NCBI GenBank assembly: GCA_028277405.1
Contig: JANQGH010000089.1
Coordinates: forward strand, 1 to 64,000
Direction of reading: 5' to 3'
Length of the DNA: 64,000 nt
From: Alphaproteobacteria bacterium
GTDB lineage: Bacteria > Pseudomonadota > Alphaproteobacteria > DSM-16000 > Inquilinaceae
Shown: positions 58,514 to 64,000 of the stretch, in pieces
Layout: every line of letters begins with the position of its first letter
How positions within the stretch are numbered: the first letter of the stretch is position 1
Position numbers and translations under genes: made by a program
Notes under the pieces: model-generated
Told to the model about the DNA's origin: nothing
What the model saw: the letters and a program-made list of their open reading frames with translations, nothing else
Database searches by the model: none

Positions 58514-61500
58514 CTATTCCGCCGGCTGTTCGATTGCCTTCTTCGCGGCCTCCGGCGATTTCGGCCGCTCAATCAGGCCCATGAAGACCGCCAGCAACGG
58601 TGGCACGATCAACAGCGTCAGCAAGGCCGACAGCGCCAGCCCACCCAGCACGACCGATCCGAGGCCGCGATACAGCTCCGACCCCGCGCCCGGAAACACC
58701 ACCAGCGGCAGCATGCCGAAGATACTGGTCAGCGTCGACATGAAGATCGGCCGGATGCGGTTGCGCGTGGCCTCGGTGATGGCATCGACCACCGCCATGG
58801 CCTCTTGGCGGTAGTGGTACAGGCTCTGGTGCACCAGCAGGATGGCGTTGTTGACCACGATGCCGATCAGGATCACGAAACCCAGTAACGTCAGCATGTC
58901 CAGCGGCTGGTTGATGAACATGTTCAACACCGCCAGGCCGCCGACACCGCCCGCCGCCGCCACCGGCACCGCGACCATGATGATCAAGGGGTAGTAGAAG
59001 CTCTCGAACAGCACGGCCATGACCAGATAGACGATGACCAGGGCCAGCAGCAGGTCCAGCACCATCGCTTCCCAGGTCTTGGTCAACTCATCGGCGGTGC
59101 CGGACAGGTTGATCCGCACGCCCGGCGGCAGGCCCTGGTCGCGCAAAGGCGCCAGCACGTTGTTCTCGATCCGCTCCATCGCCGCCTCAAGCGGGATTCC
59201 GGGGGCGGGCACGACCAGTAAGGTGATGGTCCGCACCCGCTCCACATGGCGGATCTCGGTGGGGCCGGCCGTGTTGATGACGTTGGCCAGGCTTTCGACC
59301 GAAACGATCGCGCCGTCGCGCGTGACGACTGGGATCGCGGCAATGCCTTGGGTTTCGGTGATCTGGTCGACGGGCCCTTGCAGCATCAGGTCAATGCGCT
59401 CGCCATCGACGGTGATCTCGGCCACCCGCAGGCCGCCGTTGAAAGCGTCGACCGAGGCACCGAGTTCGGCGGCGGTGACGCCATTGTCGGCCAGCCGCAC
59501 GGGGTCGGGCAGGACCCGTACCTCCGGCGCGCCCAGCTCCAGCCCCGGTATCGGCCGGAACTGGTTGCCGTCCTGGGTCGGGAACTCGCCGGCAATGGCG
59601 CCCGTCACTTGCAGGGCGACGCCCAGCACCTCTTCCAGGTTACCGCCGGAAATGTCGACGTCGATCGATCGCGAGCCGCCAAGCCCGCGGCCGAACAGGG
59701 AGAATTGCGAGACGATGCCGAAGGTGCCCGGTTCGGAGAAGATCGGCTGCTGAATAATCGGGATCAGCTCGCCGGCCCGTGTCTCGTCGACCGACGTTGC
59801 CCCGACGAAACTGTTGTTCTCAAGCGCCACGAAGAAGAAATTGTCCATCAGCGGCGGCCCGTCCGGGTCCTGCACCCGCTCCTCGCCGGGCCGGACCCAA
59901 AGGTCACTGACCTGGGCCTCGACATTCGCCGCGATCTCCGTTGCGGTATCCAGATTGTAGCCCGGCGGCGGCACGATCAGCCCGAACACGAAGTTGCGGT
60001 CGCCCTGGGGCAGGTATTCCAGCTTGGGCAGGAACGTGATGGTGGCGGCGACCGCTATGGTGCAGACCACCGCGACCAGGCTGAGCGCGGCAACGCGCGA
60101 CCGCACCACGGCCCGTGTGAAGGCGATCGTGCCGCTGGCGAAGCCTCGGGCGAACCAGTCGATGACCGGCAGGCGCAGGCTGTTGGATTGATCCCCGACG
60201 CCCGGGCGGTTCAGCAGGCGCGACGACAGGGCCGGGATCACGGTGATGGCGACCAGCAGGGACAGCAGCACGGAAACCGAGATCGCGACCGCGATGTCCC
60301 GGAAAAGCTGGCCGACCTCCAACTCCATGATCAGGATCGGGATGAAGACCATGACGGTGGTCAGCGCTGAAACGAACACCGCGCCCCAAACCTGGGTCGC
60401 GCCCTTGTAGGCCGCTTCGCGTGCCGACATGCCGCGCTGGCGCAGCCGGAAGATGTTCTCCAACACCACGATCGCGGCATCAACCACCATGCCGACGGCA
60501 AAGGCGATGCCGGCCAGGGAAACGACGTTCAGCGATCGGCCCAAGGCCGCCATGGCCACGAATGAGCCGATGACCGAGACCGGGATGGCCAGCGAGACCA
60601 CCAAAGTCGCCCTGCCGGAGCGCAGGAACAAGAGCAGCATCACCGCCGCCAGCAGGCCGCCGACGATGATGTTCTGCTGAACCAGCGATATGGCGGAGTT
60701 GATGTAGATCGTCTCGTCATAGACCTGGCGCAGTTCCAGCCCCTCGGCCGGGATCGCGAACGCGTTCAGCTCGTCGATCGCGATCTTGAGCTGGTCCATC
60801 ACCTCGATAACGTTGGCGCCGGTCTCGCGCTGGGCGTTGATGGCGATCGTATCCTCGCCCATGGCCCGGATCGCCGCACCCGGCTCGGAATAGCCGAACT
60901 GAACCGTGGCCACGTCCCCCACGGTGACGCGACCGACCGCGCCGGTTGCGGGGTCTGCCTCGCTGCGCAACAGGATGGCCTCGACCTGGTCCAGGCGGGT
61001 GAACTCACCCTCCATCCGGATCAGATAGCTGCGCTTGCCTTCCTCGACATTGCCGGCGGAGACCGAGACGTTGGCGGCGCGCAGCGCGGCGACCATCTGG
61101 GGCACCGTCAGGCGATAGCGGGCCATGCGTTCCGGGTCGATGACGATCTGCATCTCCGGCTCGGTGCCGCCGAAGAAGTTGACCGCCGCCACGCCGGGAA
61201 CCCGCTGCAAACGATCCTGGATGACGTTCTCGACGAACAGGCCGTACTCGCTGATCGGCGTCTCGTTGCCCGGCTGGCGGGTCAGGACATACCAGGCGAT
61301 GGCGTTGTCGTCCGCGTCGGCGGTCGTGATGACCGGCTGGTCGACCTCGTCGGGATAGCCCGACACCCGGTCAAGGCGGTTCGCCACCAGCAAGAGCGCC
61401 CGGTCCATATTGGTCGAGATGTTGAAGGTCAGCGTGACCGTGCCGGAACTGTTGGACGCCGTGGCGTCCATGCTTTCCAGCCCCTCAAGGCCGCGCAGTA

Positions 61501-61708
61501 CCTCCTCCTGCCGGTTGACGATCTCGCGCTCCACCTCCGCCGGCGCGGCGCCCGGCCAGAAGGTCGAGATCGAGATCACCGGCCGGTTGATGTCCGGCGT
61601 CAGCTGGATCGGGATCGTCTGCAAGGCGACGAAGCCGAACATGACGATCATCAAGACTGCGGCGATAACCGCGATCGGCCGCTCGATGGCGAGGCGGATC
61701 AGGTTCAT
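58514..61708 (-). CDS. RND efflux pump inner-membrane protein, AcrB/HAE family
   Basis: Proton-driven export pump of 1064 residues. N-terminal helix IRLAIERPIAVIAAVLMIVMFG; porter domain with RLQRVPGVAAVNFFGG; TM4 carries GMVVDAAIVVLENIFR, in which only one of the two aspartates of the AcrB Asp-Asp pair remains (VDAA), as in several HAE2-type relatives. Its adaptor gene lies seven bases upstream on the same strand. No outer-membrane channel gene is in the window. The substrate class cannot be read from sequence. Confidence 0.93.
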   Translation of the reverse strand: MNLIRLAIERPIAVIAAVLMIVMFGFVALQTIPIQLTPDINRPVISISTFWPGAAPAEVEREIVNRQEEVLRGLEGLESMDATASNSSGTVTLTFNISTNMDRALLLVANRLDRVSGYPDEVDQPVITTADADDNAIAWYVLTRQPGNETPISEYGLFVENVIQDRLQRVPGVAAVNFFGGTEPEMQIVIDPERMARYRLTVPQMVAALRAANVSVSAGNVEEGKRSYLIRMEGEFTRLDQVEAILLRSEADPATGAVGRVTVGDVATVQFGYSEPGAAIRAMGEDTIAINAQRETGANVIEVMDQLKIAIDELNAFAIPAEGLELRQVYDETIYINSAISLVQQNIIVGGLLAAVMLLLFLRSGRATLVVSLAIPVSVIGSFVAMAALGRSLNVVSLAGIAFAVGMVVDAAIVVLENIFRLRQRGMSAREAAYKGATQVWGAVFVSALTTVMVFIPILIMELEVGQLFRDIAVAISVSVLLSLLVAITVIPALSSRLLNRPGVGDQSNSLRLPVIDWFARGFASGTIAFTRAVVRSRVAALSLVAVVCTIAVAATITFLPKLEYLPQGDRNFVFGLIVPPPGYNLDTATEIAANVEAQVSDLWVRPGEERVQDPDGPPLMDNFFFVALENNSFVGATSVDETRAGELIPIIQQPIFSEPGTFGIVSQFSLFGRGLGGSRSIDVDISGGNLEEVLGVALQVTGAIAGEFPTQDGNQFRPIPGLELGAPEVRVLPDPVRLADNGVTAAELGASVDAFNGGLRVAEITVDGERIDLMLQGPVDQITETQGIAAIPVVTRDGAIVSVESLANVINTAGPTEIRHVERVRTITLLVVPAPGIPLEAAMERIENNVLAPLRDQGLPPGVRINLSGTADELTKTWEAMVLDLLLALVIVYLVMAVLFESFYYPLIIMVAVPVAAAGGVGGLAVLNMFINQPLDMLTLLGFVILIGIVVNNAILLVHQSLYHYRQEAMAVVDAITEATRNRIRPIFMSTLTSIFGMLPLVVFPGAGSELYRGLGSVVLGGLALSALLTLLIVPPLLAVFMGLIERPKSPEAAKKAIEQPAE

Positions 61709-61715
61709 GGCTCGT

Positions 61716-62867
61716 CTAACGGCTGCTTGGTGGCGGCGCGCCGCCGGGCGGTCCGTCGCCGGTGCGCACGGCCTGGCCTGGTGCCAGGCGCTCGTTGCCG
61801 CGCACCACGACCTCGTCGCCCTCGGCCAGGCCGTTGACGACCTCGAACCGTTCGCCGACCGAAACGCCGATGGCGATGGGCCGCGGCTGCGCGGTGCCTT
61901 CGACCACGACGAAAACCATGGAGCCGGCCGGACCGTTCACCACCGCGTCCTTGTGCACGGTCAGGACGTCGCGTGCGGCGCCGGTCGGGATCATGGCCGT
62001 CACGCTCTGGTTCGCCGCCAGGGCCTCATCGTGCTCGTCGAAAGACGGCGTCATTCGAACGCGCCTGGTGCGGGTCAGCGGATCCTCCACCGGCACGACG
62101 GCCCGGACGATGGCAGGCAACAAATCGGCGTCGTCGTCGCCCCGTTCGGCCAGCCGCACGTCCACCTCGATGCCGGGCTCCAGCCCGCCCAGCCGGTCGA
62201 ACGGCACGGCGACCTCGATCTCCAAATTGGTGTCGTTCACGACGGTGACGACCGGTGCACCCACGGTCAAATACTCGCCGGTTTCGGTGTAGCGTTCCGA
62301 CACGACGCCGGAAAAGGGTGCGCGGATGGTGCCGTATTCCAGGTCGAGCCGGGCGAGGTCAAAGGCGACCAGGGTCCGCCTCAGCCGCGCCTCGGCTTCG
62401 GCCGCCAGGCTTTCCATGCGCAGCACTTCCTGCACGGCGTCGTCGTAGCGCCCCTGCGAGAACGCCGCGCTTTCACGCAAGCCCTCCTGCCGTTCCAAAT
62501 CCTGGCGGGCGATCATCTCGCCGGCGCGCGCGGCCGCGGCCCGGGCCTCGATCTCGCCGACCTCCGCTTCGACCAGGGCGACCTCCGCCTCGAACCTCTC
62601 CAAATCCATGATGACGAGCATGTCGCCTGCCGCGACATGATCGCCGACCTCGACCTCGACGTTCGATACCGCGCCGGCCACCCGCGCAGCGATCGTGGCG
62701 CTTTCGCGCGCGACCAGGCGGCCGATTACCGGCTGCGTCTGGCGCATGGGCTCAACGATCACGGGATCGGTCGCCACCAACGCGGCGGGTTGCGCGTGGG
62801 CGGACAGGCCAGGGCCCGCGACGGCCAGGACGAGGGCAAGCAAACCAATAACGGCGCGATAGCGCAT
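61716..62867 (-). CDS. RND efflux pump periplasmic adaptor (membrane fusion protein)
   Basis: Periplasmic adaptor linking the RND pump to an outer-membrane channel, 383 residues. Signal peptide MRYRAVIGLLALVLAVAGPG, cleaved near AHAQ. VEVGDHVAAGDMLVIMDLERFEAE is the lipoyl/biotinyl half-motif; an alpha-helical hairpin (about residues 100-160) and the beta-barrel region DTNLEIEVAVPFDRLGGLEPG follow. The C-terminus is Pro/Gly-rich. It is the first gene of the adaptor-pump operon, so the pump promoter should be in 62868-63049. Confidence 0.92.
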   Translation of the reverse strand: MRYRAVIGLLALVLAVAGPGLSAHAQPAALVATDPVIVEPMRQTQPVIGRLVARESATIAARVAGAVSNVEVEVGDHVAAGDMLVIMDLERFEAEVALVEAEVGEIEARAAAARAGEMIARQDLERQEGLRESAAFSQGRYDDAVQEVLRMESLAAEAEARLRRTLVAFDLARLDLEYGTIRAPFSGVVSERYTETGEYLTVGAPVVTVVNDTNLEIEVAVPFDRLGGLEPGIEVDVRLAERGDDDADLLPAIVRAVVPVEDPLTRTRRVRMTPSFDEHDEALAANQSVTAMIPTGAARDVLTVHKDAVVNGPAGSMVFVVVEGTAQPRPIAIGVSVGERFEVVNGLAEGDEVVVRGNERLAPGQAVRTGDGPPGGAPPPSSR

Positions 62868-63049
62868 GTGTCGGTATCCGATCAGCGGCGGTTTGGTTTA
62901 GGCGACAATAGCACGGTCAATTATTCCGACGTGATAGTGGGGTCATTTCTCGATATGGCAAGCGTCAGTTCGCCGGAACCTGCATGTCTGCTGACACTTG
63001 ACGCTCATGCCGGCGTCAAAGTTGTCCGCATCGGCGCCGAAAACGGCCG

Positions 63050-63751
63050 TTATTGACCGATGGTGATCGCGTCGCGATCGACCATGCGCAGGACGATCTC
63101 GTTGCCGGGAAGGAACGCGTGGTTCAGGTCGTTGACAGCGACCTGAAGATCGTTGGCCAGCCTTGCCCGATCGGCCTCCGGCAGGGGGTGCACGGAGAGC
63201 ACGATCGCCGGATCGCCATGGACGAACGGCCCGCCGCCGGCATCGTGGTGGCCGGGCCGGATGGTCGCGACATCGCCAAGCGCGACAATCTCGGCGGGTG
63301 CGCCGTCTTCACCGGCCTGAAACCAGAGCACCAGATTGCCAAGGTCATCCGGCGAAATGGTCAGGTCCTGCAAGGAAACGCTCAGCACCGTCGGTTCCGA
63401 TGCGTTGGTCCGGGCCGGCACCTGCGCCTCATTGAGCGCCGCCGCGACGTCCGCCGGTGTCCGTTGTAGCGACGACAACCGATCCGGGGTCAGCACGATC
63501 TCCAGGTAGGCCTCCGCGCCGAACAGCTCGACGTAGGACACCCCCGGTACGCGCTGCAGCCGGGGCCGCACGGCGTCATCAGCGATCGTCCCATAATCGG
63601 CGATCGATCGATCGTTGCCCGGAACCGTCGTTAGCGCCAGCCAGCGAGCGTTGCCCACGTCACCCTGCCCGAACGCGGAGGTGGCCAGAAAGATGGCCAG
63701 AATCCAGACCACCGCGCCTCCCGGCCTGCGGACGAGATGATGAAAGACCAT
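63050..63751 (-). CDS. Exported RND porter-domain fragment, 233 residues
   Basis: This protein matches only the periplasmic porter region of RND pumps. LALTTVPGNDRSIADYGTI and RLQRVPGVSYVELFG correspond to the segment that begins near residue 135 of the adjacent pump (LTRQPGNETPISEYG), and homology stops just before the second transmembrane helix. The N-terminus is a helix (VVWILAIFLATSAFG) that looks like a cleavable signal or an anchor. So there is no proton pathway and no other membrane helix. It could be a decaying fragment, or a domesticated soluble module that assists or inhibits the pump. The frame is clean and complete, and the ATG at 63751 is followed directly by the helix. Confidence 0.65.
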   Translation of the reverse strand: MVFHHLVRRPGGAVVWILAIFLATSAFGQGDVGNARWLALTTVPGNDRSIADYGTIADDAVRPRLQRVPGVSYVELFGAEAYLEIVLTPDRLSSLQRTPADVAAALNEAQVPARTNASEPTVLSVSLQDLTISPDDLGNLVLWFQAGEDGAPAEIVALGDVATIRPGHHDAGGGPFVHGDPAIVLSVHPLPEADRARLANDLQVAVNDLNHAFLPGNEIVLRMVDRDAITIGQ

Positions 63752-63946
63752 GCCGATCGCCGACGATTATCAGTGATTCCCCATCGCGCCACCTTACATG
63801 GGGGCTTCGCAGTGGTCGATCAGATGCGCTAGACAGTCATGGTGTCACGATACGTTGACCGTATGAGCGGCCCGTGCTGACGCCGCGTCTGGCCGGGGTC
63901 GACTTGGGACGGCCGCGTCATACGACGATAACTGCCAGGAAGGCCT

Positions 63947-64000
63947 ATGCGAACCGCCCTGTTCACGCACCCCATTTGCATCGACCATGATCCGGGGCCG
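63947..64000 (+). CDS. Histone-deacetylase-family amidohydrolase (start only)
   Basis: Only the first 18 codons are inside the window. The ATG at 63947 has AGGAAGG upstream. The peptide MRTALFTHPICIDHDPGP resembles the N-terminus of bacterial histone-deacetylase-like / acetylpolyamine amidohydrolases, where a hydrophobic strand is followed by HPxCxxHDxGPGHPE. A deacetylase of acetylated polyamines would fit the polyamine transporter elsewhere in the window. The assignment rests on 18 residues and is tentative. Confidence 0.55.
   Translation, partial: MRTALFTHPICIDHDPGP

Noticed and set aside
1..64000. tRNA, rRNA, CRISPR arrays and phage genes
   Set aside because: No cloverleaf with a GGTTCGA-type T-loop in context, no spaced repeats and no phage structural or integrase motifs were seen on reading through the window; a covariance search would be needed to be certain about tRNAs.

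Overview
The window is GC-rich chromosomal DNA from an alphaproteobacterium, most likely a Rhodospirillales-type or related free-living heterotroph. The basis is strong G/C bias at third codon positions, the families present (FeS-type bacterial photolyase, AidB, TelA, antiquitin-type aldehyde dehydrogenase, several binding-protein ABC systems, RpiR regulators) and an FnrL-type site. I see no rRNA, tRNA, CRISPR array, phage or plasmid module. The only mobile trace is a dead IS630-type transposase remnant near 13.1-13.6 kb.

Layout. 0-5.3 kb: an alpha-galactosidase (cut by the left edge) converges on a galE-galT-galK operon, giving release of galactose and its entry into the Leloir pathway. 5.4-7.8 kb: two divergent citrate-synthase-fold genes, one with an N-terminal DNA-binding domain, share a short dyad-rich promoter. 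7.8-13.1 kb: two gamma-glutamyltransferase paralogues (one exported, one without a signal peptide) and a class III aminotransferase; an FnrL-like box and an unexplained hairpin lie between the two transferases. 13.1-14.6 kb: IS630 relic, a 58-residue CxxC protein, and a membrane-protein gene whose 3' end overlaps a 59-residue lipoprotein gene. 14.7-20.1 kb: two tandem PaaK-like CoA ligases of identical length, divergent from a serine-palmitoyltransferase-like alpha-oxoamine synthase and an SDR protein lacking the catalytic tyrosine. This is the best candidate for an undescribed pathway. 20-26.2 kb: a DUF3179 protein, a putrescine-type ABC transporter operon and a transglutaminase-like protein. 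26.4-28.8 kb: a Lon-like protease with degenerate nucleotide-binding motifs.

28.8-34.4 kb: an amino-sugar operon (nanE, binding protein, two permeases, RpiR regulator, ROK kinase) without its own ATPase or a NanA lyase. 34.4-39.1 kb: DUF2459 protein, TelA, a ROK fructokinase-type enzyme and an AmaB-type dehydrogenase. 39.2-41.9 kb: an ABC transporter of the TrpXYZ type, followed by DUF423, TusA-like and GAP-type membrane genes. 43.3-49.4 kb: a second sugar locus, with a PfkB kinase, RpiR regulator and TIM-barrel isomerase divergent from a ribose-type permease, binding protein and single-domain ATPase. 49.4-58.5 kb: small membrane protein, cyclic-nucleotide-binding protein, AidB, drug-type MFS exporter, amidase, photolyase, alpha/beta hydrolase, APC permease. 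58.5-63.8 kb: an RND pump and its adaptor, then a separate exported fragment of an RND porter domain. The right edge cuts the first codons of a gene that looks like a histone-deacetylase-family amidohydrolase.

Most of the window is nutrient scavenging (galactosides, amino sugars, another sugar, polyamines, glutathione-type peptides) interspersed with stress and detoxification functions. All start choices, motifs and hairpins were read by eye; no database search was possible.
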